A stretch of 39,390 nt of DNA from Nitrospira sp. LK70 (GTDB lineage: Bacteria > Nitrospirota > Nitrospiria > Nitrospirales > Nitrospiraceae), in contig PHGD01000028.1 of the NCBI GenBank assembly GCA_011090425.1, positions 1 to 39,390 of the forward strand. The letters run 5' to 3'. The translations under genes were made by a program, and so were the position numbers. Below are positions 15,698 to 23,758 of this stretch, in pieces. The notes below the pieces were generated by a model, which was given only the letters and a program-made list of their open reading frames with translations, had not been told where the DNA came from and searched no databases. Each line of letters opens with the position of its first letter. Position 1 is the stretch's first letter.

Positions 15698-17311
15698 ATG
15701 TCAGAGCCCAGCGTTTCGACCAGCGCTCCAGCCAAACTCCAGGACGAAAATCAATCAGTCGTCAAAGCGGCCGGGGTGATCGGCGTCGCCACGTTTTCCA
15801 GTCGTATCCTCGGTTTCATCCGCGATATGGTGTTGGCCAGATTGTTCGGCGCGACACCGGCTGCGGATGCCTTTTTCATCGCGTTCCGCATCCCCAGCCT
15901 CCTCCGCGAGCTGTTTGCCGAAGGTTCGATGTCATCGGCCTTCATTCCCGTGTACACGGAATACCGGACGACGCGCAGCAAACAGGAAGCCTGGGAACTG
16001 GCCAGCGCGGTGTTCACGACGCTCCTGACCATCGTTACACTGGTGACGATGGTGGGGATTGTGGCCGCTCCTTGGCTCGTCCAGCTGCTCGCGCCGGGAT
16101 TTCAGGACCACCCCGATAAACTCGCGCTCACGACGCTGCTCGCCCGCGTCATGTTTCCATATCTTTTGTTCATCAGCTTGGCGGCGTTGGCCATGGGTAT
16201 CCTGAACTCGGTGCGAGCCTTTGCGGCGCCGGCCTTTTCACCGCTGTTCCTCAACGTCTTCATCATCGTCGGCGCTGTTTGGCTGGCTCCGCTTCTGCCG
16301 GAACCGATCATCGGGGTGGCGATCGGCGTGGTGGCGGGAGGGGCGGCTCAGTTCGCCATGCAGCTTCCCAGCCTGAAACTGCGGGGATTGCTGTTCGGCT
16401 TCCGATTCGAGCCGGGCCATCCGGGACTGCGGCGGATCGGCATGTTGATGTTGCCCACGCTGCTCGGTCTGTCTGTGACGCAGATCAACCTGACGGTGAG
16501 CACGGTCTTGGCGTCGTTCTTCGCCGGTGGACCGACCTATTTGTTTTACGGCATGCGGCTGATCCAATTTCCATTGGGCATCTTCGGGGTCGCGTTGGCG
16601 ACGGCGATTCTGCCGACATTATCGTCGCAAGCGGCCAGAGGTGCCTTGGAGGAACTACGCACGACGCTCGAGTTTGGGCTGCGAATGATCCTCTTCATCA
16701 TCGTGCCGGCGATGATCGGCTTGATTTTGCTACGCACGCCCATCGTGCATCTCTTTTTCGAGCATGGCACATTCACTGCGCAAGATACGGCAGAAACGGC
16801 GCTGACAGTCCTCTGCTACGCTGTCGGTTTGTGGGCATTCGGAGGGGTTCGTATCATCGTCACGGCATTCTATTCGCTGCAAGATACCAAGACGCCGGCC
16901 ATCTCGGCGGCGGTCGCGTTGGCTGCGAATATCCTCTTCTCGCTGGCGTTGATGTCTTTTCTAGGTGCTGCAGGGTTGGCACTCGCCACGGCATTGGCGG
17001 CTATGGTAAACGGAATCATTCTGGTGGCGGTATTGAACCGGAGGCTAGGCGGAGTTGACTGGGGAGCGGTGGGACGGTCTTCCCTGCGGGTTCTGGGCGC
17101 ATGTATTCCGCTGGTGATCGCCTGCTGGTGGACAGCTGGAGCAGAGGTATGGACGCATCCTGCCGAATGGGTCACGAAATCCGCGATGCTTGTTGCTTCT
17201 ATTGGTCTGAGTGTCGGTGGATATCTCGCGGTCCACGCGTTGTTTCGGTCCGAGGAACTCGGGGTGGTGTGGGGGATGGTGAGCAGAAAATTGGGCCGAT
17301 TGACGGCATGA
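15698..17311 (+). CDS. murJ: Lipid II flippase MurJ
   Basis: A 537-residue polytopic membrane protein of the MOP superfamily with about 14 helices. It moves lipid II across the inner membrane for peptidoglycan synthesis. The family N-terminus is clear (VVKAAGVIGVATFSSRILGF, then IRDMVLARLFG, DAFFIAFRIPSLLRELFAEG and SSAFIPVYTEY). ATG 15698 is the only start ahead of this conserved block; it lacks a Shine-Dalgarno but has a -10 box 8 nt upstream. Two DNA/RNA quality genes (ogt, dtd) follow with gaps of 13 and 9 nt in a probable operon. Confidence 0.95.
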   Translation: MSEPSVSTSAPAKLQDENQSVVKAAGVIGVATFSSRILGFIRDMVLARLFGATPAADAFFIAFRIPSLLRELFAEGSMSSAFIPVYTEYRTTRSKQEAWELASAVFTTLLTIVTLVTMVGIVAAPWLVQLLAPGFQDHPDKLALTTLLARVMFPYLLFISLAALAMGILNSVRAFAAPAFSPLFLNVFIIVGAVWLAPLLPEPIIGVAIGVVAGGAAQFAMQLPSLKLRGLLFGFRFEPGHPGLRRIGMLMLPTLLGLSVTQINLTVSTVLASFFAGGPTYLFYGMRLIQFPLGIFGVALATAILPTLSSQAARGALEELRTTLEFGLRMILFIIVPAMIGLILLRTPIVHLFFEHGTFTAQDTAETALTVLCYAVGLWAFGGVRIIVTAFYSLQDTKTPAISAAVALAANILFSLALMSFLGAAGLALATALAAMVNGIILVAVLNRRLGGVDWGAVGRSSLRVLGACIPLVIACWWTAGAEVWTHPAEWVTKSAMLVASIGLSVGGYLAVHALFRSEELGVVWGMVSRKLGRLTA

Positions 17312-17324
17312 CAAGGAGCGAGCT

Positions 17325-17843
17325 GTGCAACGTGCGGTGATCTTTCATTCGCCCTGGGGGTGGATGGGAATCGCGGAATCGCCGAAAGGGATTCGAGCGA
17401 TTGTATTGCCGAAACGGTCGAAACGGGCCGTCGAGTCCGATCTCAGGGCACAGTCGGACGGATCGTTGCAACAAGAAGAATCTGCTCGACTGGAAGCGGC
17501 TCGTCGGCAGTTGCTCGACTATATTGCGGGGAGACGGAACACCTTTGACGTGTCGCTCGATCTCTCGGAAGGAACACCGTTCCAACGGAAGGTCTGGCGG
17601 ACACTGCAGCGGGTCCCATACGGCAAGCTCCGTTCATATCAATGGATTGCCTCACGGGTTGGAGGCAAGTACTACGCTCGAGCGGTCGGCAACGCGGTCG
17701 GTGCGAATCCGATTCCGATCGTCATACCCTGTCACCGGATCGTCGCTCACGACGCGTCGCTCGGTGGGTTCTCCGGTGGGCTGTCTATGAAACGAAAGCT
17801 GCTGGCTCTTGAAGGGACATTGACTCAATTGCAACGAGGGTGA
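17325..17843 (+). CDS. ogt: Methylated-DNA--protein-cysteine S-methyltransferase
   Basis: A 172-residue suicide DNA-repair protein that removes alkyl groups from O6-alkylguanine. The acceptor Cys is C136 in the IPCHRIV motif. The helix-turn-helix and Asn hinge are visible (FQRKVWRTLQRVPYGKLRSY and RAVGNAVGANP). No Ada-type regulatory domain is present, so this is the short Ogt form. GTG 17325 follows AAGGAG by 7 nt. It is encoded directly after murJ with a 13-nt gap. Confidence 0.94.
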   Translation: MQRAVIFHSPWGWMGIAESPKGIRAIVLPKRSKRAVESDLRAQSDGSLQQEESARLEAARRQLLDYIAGRRNTFDVSLDLSEGTPFQRKVWRTLQRVPYGKLRSYQWIASRVGGKYYARAVGNAVGANPIPIVIPCHRIVAHDASLGGFSGGLSMKRKLLALEGTLTQLQRG

Positions 17844-17852
17844 CTCGAATCG

Positions 17853-18302
17853 ATGAGAGCCGTTCTTCAACGCGTCACGAATGCTTCGGTAGAGGTTGAG
17901 AGAAAGGTGGTAGGTCAAATCCAGGAAGGCCTCATGGTCCTGTTGGGAGTCGCCAAAGGCGATGATGAGACGGATGTGCGATATCTGGTCGACAAGATTC
18001 GAAGCCTTCGCATTTTTGCCGATGAACAGGGCAAGATGAATCGATCGCTGACGGACGTGGGTGGCGCGGTGCTGTTGGTCTCCCAATTCACTCTGTTGGG
18101 CCGGACTACCAACGGACGTCGTCCCAGCTTCGATAAGGCTGCTCCTCCCGACATGGCCAGGTGCCTCTATGAGCAGGTTGCGGCTGATCTGCAGGCGGGT
18201 GGAACGTCGGTTGAAACCGGTGTTTTTGCCACGCATATGCAGGTGGCCTTGGTCAACGACGGGCCGGTGACGTTCATGGTAGACAGCAGGGAAGGACGCT
18301 AG
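17853..18302 (+). CDS. dtd: D-aminoacyl-tRNA deacylase
   Basis: A 149-residue DTD protein that hydrolyses D-amino acids (and Gly mischarged on tRNA-Ala) from tRNA. Both active-site signatures are present: VSQFTLLG with the NGRRPSF block, and the Gly-cisPro motif region VNDGPVTFMVDS. Usual length. It starts 9 nt after ogt; the ribosome binding site is weak, so coupling is likely. It is the last gene of the murJ transcript, because the next gene has its own promoter. Confidence 0.95.
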   Translation: MRAVLQRVTNASVEVERKVVGQIQEGLMVLLGVAKGDDETDVRYLVDKIRSLRIFADEQGKMNRSLTDVGGAVLLVSQFTLLGRTTNGRRPSFDKAAPPDMARCLYEQVAADLQAGGTSVETGVFATHMQVALVNDGPVTFMVDSREGR

Positions 18303-18374
18303 TTTTGACTCAAGGTCGGCCGTCGGAGATCCGATAGCATCGACAAGACTGGAAAGCGGTTCATCATCGAGATC

Positions 18375-18383
18375 TGGTATACT
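18375..18383 (+). promoter_or_regulatory. Extended -10 promoter for the unknown-asparaginase-VOC operon
   Basis: TGG-TATACT (18375-18383) is an extended -10 with 5 of 6 matches. The -35 region is poor. It precedes ATG 18420 by 36 nt. A TGAGCTCA palindrome overlaps the likely start site (18384-18391) and could be an operator. Confidence 0.45.
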
Positions 18384-18419
18384 GAGCTCAAGTCTCATCG
18401 GCCTTCGCAGGAGGTGGAG

Positions 18420-18986
18420 ATGGGCACTCAAGTTCCTCCACGGCACCCGCTCCGGCAACTCTTCGGCGCGTTAACCGAAAAGAGCTTTACGGAACACCTT
18501 GGTTGGCCTGACGCCAAGGTCACATCGTACGTTTCCAACCTCCTGGTCGATTTCACCCATACTGATCAACTCTATAAGATCAAAAATCGACAGAACCAGC
18601 CGGTCGATAACGTCGTTGATTTGCTCTTTGAATCGGAAGTCATGCTCGAAGCCCAGTCGCTGGACCGTGAACGAGATGTCCATCGGCACATCGGGGATTT
18701 CACTCTCTTCATGGCCGGACTCTTCCCGGAGTATCTTCGACGGCTCAAGTCGGCCGGCCCGATCTATCACAAGGACTTCCTCGTGGACTATGTGAAAACG
18801 GGCAAACGGTCCTACGGGATCGTCGCGCAAATCGGCCGTGATGATGCCGAAACCAATTTGCCCTTGTTTCAAAAACTGTCCGAGAACTTCGAACTCTGCG
18901 TGACAGGTCTTGGATTTGTGCGGTCCGATCTGGAACGCATGCAAAATCCCGCCTATCAAAAGACCCGGGATCTGCTCTTGAATTGA
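18420..18986 (+). CDS. Conserved-looking hypothetical protein
   Basis: A 188-residue soluble, mostly helical protein. I do not know its function. The blocks HPLRQLFGALTEKSF, YVSNLLVDFTHTDQLYKI, RERDVHRHIGDFTLFMAGLF and FELCVTGLGFVR have the look of a widely conserved uncharacterised family that I have seen in Acidobacteria and Nitrospirota proteins. ATG 18420 has GGAGGT 6 nt upstream. Its stop overlaps the TTG start of the asparaginase-family gene, so the two are coupled. Confidence 0.75.
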   Translation: MGTQVPPRHPLRQLFGALTEKSFTEHLGWPDAKVTSYVSNLLVDFTHTDQLYKIKNRQNQPVDNVVDLLFESEVMLEAQSLDRERDVHRHIGDFTLFMAGLFPEYLRRLKSAGPIYHKDFLVDYVKTGKRSYGIVAQIGRDDAETNLPLFQKLSENFELCVTGLGFVRSDLERMQNPAYQKTRDLLLN

Positions 18987-19867
18987 AATCCGTCCGTCCC
19001 ATCATTCTCGCGCACGGGGGCGCCGGCTCCCGCGCCATGACCTCACCACAAGCCTCGTGCCTCCGTGCCGCCTTGCAAGTCGGCTATCATTTGCTGGATC
19101 GCGGCAGCTCGTCGCCTATTGCCGTTGAACACACCATTCGTGTGCTCGAACGTAGCGGACTGTTCAATGCCGGGAAAGGATCGCTCCTCCAGTTAGATGG
19201 CGTACAGCGGATGGATGCCTCCATCATGGAAGGGGATCATCTCAGTGCGGGTGCAGTGGCTTCCATCGAAGGCATCATTCATCCCATCACCGCAGCGCGC
19301 CTTGTGATGGAAGAAACGGATCATGTGTTGCTCGTGGGGCCTTTGGCGACGAAGTTTGCCGAGTATTTCAAGATGGAGCGCCACCGGCTTCGAACTCTGC
19401 CCCGCCGCCTCTCCTATGGTACGATGCTTAAGCGGAAGAGATTTTTGCGGGATCGGCATGGGACAGTCGGAGCCGTCGCACTCGATCAAACCGGAACGGT
19501 CTCCGCCGGGGCCTCGACCGGTGGGATCGATCGCATGTTGCCTGGGCGAGTCGGGGACACGCCGATCATCGGCTGCGGGGTATATGCTGATAACCAAACC
19601 GGCGCCGTCTCAATGACAGGATGGGGGGAGAGCATCATTCGCTTGGCGGTGGCCAAAGAAATTTGTGATCACTTAGCTCAGGGAACCACACCGGCAACTG
19701 CAGCACGCCTTGTGTTGCAGAAGCTGGTCGCTCGAATCAAGGGATCTGCCGGATGCCTGGTTCTCACTCCTGATGGGCGATTTACTATTCGTCATTCCAC
19801 TCCTCACATGATGGCCGGATGGTGGAACGGCAAGGGAGAGCCAACAGCGGGAGACCGATTACAATGA
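18983..19867 (+). CDS. Isoaspartyl peptidase/L-asparaginase family (Ntn-hydrolase)
   Basis: A 294-residue plant-type asparaginase (family T2). The autoproteolysis nucleophile is T161 in RHGTVGAVALD. Supporting motifs are ILAHGGAGS (8-16), FNAGKGSLLQLDG (61-73) and GASTGG. It is expected to self-cleave into alpha and beta chains and hydrolyse beta-aspartyl peptides or asparagine. The start is TTG 18983, overlapping the previous stop by 4 nt; its own stop overlaps the next ATG (ATGA), giving a tightly coupled three-gene operon. Confidence 0.9.
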   Translation: MKSVRPIILAHGGAGSRAMTSPQASCLRAALQVGYHLLDRGSSSPIAVEHTIRVLERSGLFNAGKGSLLQLDGVQRMDASIMEGDHLSAGAVASIEGIIHPITAARLVMEETDHVLLVGPLATKFAEYFKMERHRLRTLPRRLSYGTMLKRKRFLRDRHGTVGAVALDQTGTVSAGASTGGIDRMLPGRVGDTPIIGCGVYADNQTGAVSMTGWGESIIRLAVAKEICDHLAQGTTPATAARLVLQKLVARIKGSAGCLVLTPDGRFTIRHSTPHMMAGWWNGKGEPTAGDRLQ

Positions 19868-20301
19868 GCAACAGTCTCTTTCATCTCGCCTTTCCGATTC
19901 ACGACATCGAGGCGACCATCCGATTCTACGTTGACGGTCTTGGTTGCATCGTCGGGCGGAGATCGAAACAAGCCGTTACGCTCGGTTTGGCCGGCCACCA
20001 GCTCGTGGCGCATGTCGTGCCGGAGCAATCCTCGAAACAGAAAGGTATCTACCCAAGTCATTTCGGACTGGTCATTCTTTCAGAACAAGAATGGCAGGCG
20101 TTGGCCGATCGGGCTAAGGCAAAGGGCCTTGCTTTCTATCAACAGCCGCGCGTGCGATTTCCAGGAACGCGCATCGAGCACCGTACGTTCTTTCTTGAGG
20201 ATCCGTCTCACAACCTGCTCGAATTCAAACACTACACCTACGAATCGGCCATCTTTGGAGAAGCAGATCACGGCCAGGTCGGCGACTCCGAGGAAATGTA
20301 G
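19864..20301 (+). CDS. VOC-family (glyoxalase-fold) protein
   Basis: A 145-residue vicinal-oxygen-chelate protein. The beta-alpha-beta modules are FHLAFPIHDIEATIRFYVDG, SHFGLVILSEQEW, and the C-terminal FFLEDPSHNLLEFKHY. Candidate metal ligands are H7, H62-region SHFG and E in NLLEFK. It resembles the extradiol-dioxygenase-like subgroup. Substrate cannot be inferred. ATG 19864 overlaps the asparaginase stop by 4 nt. Confidence 0.85.
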   Translation: MSNSLFHLAFPIHDIEATIRFYVDGLGCIVGRRSKQAVTLGLAGHQLVAHVVPEQSSKQKGIYPSHFGLVILSEQEWQALADRAKAKGLAFYQQPRVRFPGTRIEHRTFFLEDPSHNLLEFKHYTYESAIFGEADHGQVGDSEEM

Positions 20302-20308
20302 TCGAGTC

Positions 20309-21115
20309 TCAGTGAAGGCGTTTGTGGGATGACATGGCGACCTTCTCCATCCAACCAAGAATACGTTGGTGTCGGCGGGTGAGGAAGGCGGTTTTGCGCA
20401 GGGGATCGTATCGTTGCGGACTGGGTAGGATGGCGGCCAGCCAGGCCGCTTCGTCTGCGGTCAAGTCGGAGGCAGGTTTCCCAAAGTGATGACGGGCTGC
20501 TGCTTCCGCCCCATACACGCCGCGTCCCCACTCCGCAACATTGAGATACAGTTCGAGGATCCGTGTCTTGGTCAACTGGTGTTCAAGCGAGCGTGTGATC
20601 AAGGCCTCACGGGCCTTGCGGAACAGCGAACGTTCTGAGGACAAATAGAGATTCTTCGCCAGCTGCTGGGTGATGGTGCTCCCGCCTCGTTTGAGTTCTC
20701 CTGCTTCCAGATTGTACAGCGCGGCGTCGCGGATGCCTTCCCAATCGAATCCCTCATGGACGAAGAACGAAGCATCCTCCGCCGCGATCACGGCACGTTG
20801 CAATTCCGGCGCGATTCGGTTCAGAGGTGTCCAAATCCATTGTCGCTTGCCGGAGCGCCCCTGTTCTGACGCTCTTGCGAGTCGATGGTCCATGAGGGCC
20901 GTCGAAGTCGGGTTGGTCCTGGCAAGGAGGTCTGTGTCAGGAAGAGTGCTGAGCCAGCTCAGGACAAGGATGCTCACAACAAGTGCAATGAGCAGGGTGC
21001 TCCAGAGAAGAACAGGGGTTGCTCTGCGTCGGCCGGTTGACTTGGGCAAAGGAGGATCGTATGTGTAGTGACGTAGAAAAATCGGACTGTAGGTTGCTTT
21101 CTGCCTTGTATTCAT
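20309..21115 (-). CDS. mtgA: Monofunctional biosynthetic peptidoglycan transglycosylase
   Basis: A 268-residue GT51 enzyme that polymerises lipid II into glycan strands at the inner membrane. One membrane helix lies at about residues 35-58. The GT51 motifs are AAEDASFFVHEGFDW with the catalytic Glu, GGSTITQQLAKNLYLSSERS, RKAREA, ILELYLNVAEWGRGVYG and AAWLAAILPSP. No transpeptidase domain follows. ATG 21115 is 16 nt from the divergent engB ATG, so the two genes' promoters must overlap each other's coding regions. It ends 7 nt from the VOC gene's stop. Confidence 0.93.
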   Translation of the reverse strand: MNTRQKATYSPIFLRHYTYDPPLPKSTGRRRATPVLLWSTLLIALVVSILVLSWLSTLPDTDLLARTNPTSTALMDHRLARASEQGRSGKRQWIWTPLNRIAPELQRAVIAAEDASFFVHEGFDWEGIRDAALYNLEAGELKRGGSTITQQLAKNLYLSSERSLFRKAREALITRSLEHQLTKTRILELYLNVAEWGRGVYGAEAAARHHFGKPASDLTADEAAWLAAILPSPQRYDPLRKTAFLTRRHQRILGWMEKVAMSSHKRLH

Positions 21116-21131
21116 CGCCAGGTCTGACGGT

Positions 21132-21752
21132 ATGAAAATCTTCGCCGCTGAGTTTATCAAAAGTTGCGTCGCTCCAGAACAATTTCCGTCCGATCAGCTT
21201 CACGAAATTGCCTTTGTGGGGCGTTCCAATGTGGGCAAATCATCGTTGATCAATTCGTTGTTGAATCGCCGGGACCTGGCCAAGGTCAGCCGGACTCCTG
21301 GAAAGACGAGAGCCGTGAATGTATTCCTCGTCTCGACTTCCGACCCGAGCCTGTCGCAATTCCACCTCGTGGACCTGCCCGGCTACGGGTTCGCCAGAGT
21401 GTCGAAATCTGTCCGCACCCAGTGGGGACCGTTGCTCGAAGACTATCTCGTCGAGCGAGCCTCGCTGCTCCGGGTCGTGATGTTGGTGGACAGCCGGGTC
21501 GTGACCGACCAGGATCGTCAGACTATTGCGTGGCTCCGTTCAATCCGTCGGAATCCGCTTGTCGTGGCGACCAAGGTCGACAAGGTGAAGGCGAGCGAAC
21601 GGGTGCGTACTCTGAGGCAGACACATCGGGCCTTAGGACTAGCCGACGGCGAAATGGTGATTCCCTATTCGTCCGAAACCGGAGACGGACGGGACCGGCT
21701 GTGGGGAGCTCTACGCGAGGTGGCCGGAAGACGTCCCACAGACATGTCTTGA
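21132..21752 (+). CDS. engB: Ribosome biogenesis GTPase EngB/YihA/YsxC
   Basis: A 206-residue TRAFAC GTPase involved in large-subunit assembly. G1 is GRSNVGKSSL (about 30-39), G2 the RTPGKTRAVN segment, G3 DLPGYGFA, G4 TKVDK and G5 YSSETGDG. Length is normal. ATG 21132 has a weak AGGT box 9 nt upstream. It diverges from mtgA and converges with the surA-like gene, whose stop is 7 nt away; it seems to be a single-gene unit. Confidence 0.94.
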   Translation: MKIFAAEFIKSCVAPEQFPSDQLHEIAFVGRSNVGKSSLINSLLNRRDLAKVSRTPGKTRAVNVFLVSTSDPSLSQFHLVDLPGYGFARVSKSVRTQWGPLLEDYLVERASLLRVVMLVDSRVVTDQDRQTIAWLRSIRRNPLVVATKVDKVKASERVRTLRQTHRALGLADGEMVIPYSSETGDGRDRLWGALREVAGRRPTDMS

Positions 21753-21759
21753 TCGCGGC

Positions 21760-22764
21760 TTATTGTGCCGAACGCACAGACTGTGGCTGGGATTTTTCGG
21801 CAGCTTGATCGAACTTGATCTCGATGTACGCTTTGTTCTTGAGATCAGCGAGCCAAGATTGATACATGGCATCGCTCTTCTGTTGATAGACCAGTTCCTG
21901 AATCTCCCGCCGTGCGTCCTCGTATCGACGAAACTGTTTCGGCCTCCTGTCATCCATTCGGATAATCTGGACTCCCTCAGGGCTCTCGATGATCTCCGAG
22001 ATTCCTCCCTGCACGAGGTGAGCGACTGCTTGTTCGATGACGGGTATGAGTTCCCCCTGTCGGACCCATCCGAGGCGTCCGCCTTGCAAGGCATTGGCGC
22101 CGTCGGAATGCTGCATGGCGACATCCTCAAATTTCTCTCCTCGCTTCAAGTCGTCCATGGCTCGGCGGGCTTTGGTCAAGGCCTCGGCCAACCCGTCCGA
22201 GGAACGCGGATGAAAGATGATCTGGCTCAGTTGGTACTCTTCGGGAACGGCGAACCGGTCACGATGTTCTTGATAGAACCGCTTGAGCTCGGAGTCACCG
22301 ACGGTAATGTTGCCGCGAATATGCATGTCCACGACTCTCATGAGGAGGAGCTGATCGCGCACGGTCTGCACATGATTCGCATTGGCGATGTCGAAGAGCC
22401 TGCCTTGCCGCTGCATCTGTTCAAGGGCTTGTTTCACTTCCAGGTCTGAGACCTCAACTTTTTTGGCCTTGGCTTCCTGAAGTTGCAACCGCCGCTCGAT
22501 GAGCTTGGTCAAGGCCATGTACTCCGCTGTTTTCAACCGCAGGGGGAGGTCGTTTCCACGGTGCTCGCGGGAAAGCCGCTCTTGCTCTATTTCAAGTTCA
22601 CGCTTCACATCAGACAACATGATCAATTCGGAATTGACGACGGCGACGATGCGATCCTGCAGATGAGCAGCTGAAAAGGCCGGAGGCCAGGACCAGATGA
22701 CCAACAGGACTAACGGCAACTTGAATCGGACCAGCCTGTCCGATCGGTGCGAAACGCGGTTCAT
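21760..22764 (-). CDS. surA: SurA-like periplasmic peptidyl-prolyl isomerase/chaperone
   Basis: A 334-residue protein with a signal peptide (about 1-33, FKLPLVLLVIWSWPPAFSAA). A SurA N-terminal chaperone domain follows (RIVAVVNSELIMLSDVKREL, TKLIERRLQLQEAKAKKVEV). A single parvulin domain spans about 175-280 (YQLSQIIFHPRSSDG, QGGRLGWVRQGELIP, SPEGVQIIRMDDRR). Classic E. coli SurA has two parvulin domains, so this is a short version. It assists outer-membrane protein folding. ATG 22764 has GGAAGG 5 nt upstream. It lies 72 nt after another PPIase gene in the mfd operon. Confidence 0.88.
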   Translation of the reverse strand: MNRVSHRSDRLVRFKLPLVLLVIWSWPPAFSAAHLQDRIVAVVNSELIMLSDVKRELEIEQERLSREHRGNDLPLRLKTAEYMALTKLIERRLQLQEAKAKKVEVSDLEVKQALEQMQRQGRLFDIANANHVQTVRDQLLLMRVVDMHIRGNITVGDSELKRFYQEHRDRFAVPEEYQLSQIIFHPRSSDGLAEALTKARRAMDDLKRGEKFEDVAMQHSDGANALQGGRLGWVRQGELIPVIEQAVAHLVQGGISEIIESPEGVQIIRMDDRRPKQFRRYEDARREIQELVYQQKSDAMYQSWLADLKNKAYIEIKFDQAAEKSQPQSVRSAQ

Positions 22765-22836
22765 GATCCTTCCACCTGATGGCGCGGGAGCCCACAATTC
22801 TACACGAAATAGATACGTCTGTGGAATCGAGCCAGG

Positions 22837-23733
22837 CTAGCGTTTACCGGTGTCCTCGGTGATATGGCGAGAGGCCCCGGCGAAGCGAATCACGGCATTT
22901 GCCCGAATATCGGCGATGACTTCGTCGAATCGCTTGCGGCGCTTATCGGACAGTAATTCTTGTCGAAGCCGTTCCTGCGTGGCCAAATCAACTTGAAGAA
23001 TGGCTTCGTCAAGCGGGCTCAGCATGACCAAGTAATAGCCGTGATCGGTCTTAATCGGTACACTGACCATCCCGATTTTGAGGGTGTGGATGACGGCATC
23101 GACTTCGGGGGGGACCAGCCCTTTTCGGTAAGGCCCGAGCTCGCCGCCCTTGGATTTCGTCTTTTCATCGATTGAGTATCGCTGCGCAAACTTGGAAAAA
23201 CTCCCGCCTCGATGCACCTGTGCTTCAAGGTCTCTGGCGGCATACACATTAAGGAGGAGCATCACCGAGACATTGGCCTTCAAGGGATCCAATAGTTGGT
23301 TGGCGTGCTTTTCGTAGTAGGCATCGAGTTCTGCCTGGGTGACCTCGACCTTCGATTGGAGCTTGTCTTTCAACAGTTCGTCGAGGATCAGCTGTTCTTT
23401 ATACCGCTGGGTCTTGTCCCGAATCGTATCGTCCTGATCAAGGCCCCGGCGACGAGCTTCCTGCATCAGCAGCTCTCGGGTAATGAGTTCCTCCAGGAAT
23501 TGTCGCCTACCACCCTCCTTCTCATAGCGGGACCGCGTGGCCTTGGAGAGTTCATCCCAACGGAGGTCGAATTCGGTTTGAGTAATGGCTCGACCGTTCA
23601 CCAAGGCGACGACCGGTTCTTCCTGTCGCTCGGCACATCCGGAAACCACCGACCCCAAACCGACCAACATGCCGACAAGCAGCCAAGATCGACAATATGT
23701 CTTGCGGAAGATCAGCAGCCGGAAGGGCATCAT
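22837..23733 (-). CDS. Peptidyl-prolyl isomerase lipoprotein (SurA/PrsA-like)
   Basis: A 298-residue protein with a lipoprotein signal (LVGMLVGLGSVVSGC, Cys about residue 33). A SurA_N-like helical domain follows (ALVNGRAITQTEFDLRWDEL, FLEELITRELLMQEARRRGL), then a parvulin domain (VSVMLLLNVYAARDLE, SKGGELGPYRKGLVPPEV, KTDHGYYLVMLSP). The C-terminal helix is charged. Start choice is between ATG 23733 and 23730; neither has a good ribosome binding site, so coupling to mfd, 25 nt upstream, is likely. Two PPIases in tandem point to a dedicated periplasmic folding pair. Confidence 0.85.
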   Translation of the reverse strand: MMPFRLLIFRKTYCRSWLLVGMLVGLGSVVSGCAERQEEPVVALVNGRAITQTEFDLRWDELSKATRSRYEKEGGRRQFLEELITRELLMQEARRRGLDQDDTIRDKTQRYKEQLILDELLKDKLQSKVEVTQAELDAYYEKHANQLLDPLKANVSVMLLLNVYAARDLEAQVHRGGSFSKFAQRYSIDEKTKSKGGELGPYRKGLVPPEVDAVIHTLKIGMVSVPIKTDHGYYLVMLSPLDEAILQVDLATQERLRQELLSDKRRKRFDEVIADIRANAVIRFAGASRHITEDTGKR

Positions 23734-23758
23734 AAGCCGTGGCACAGGTGGATCGCGA

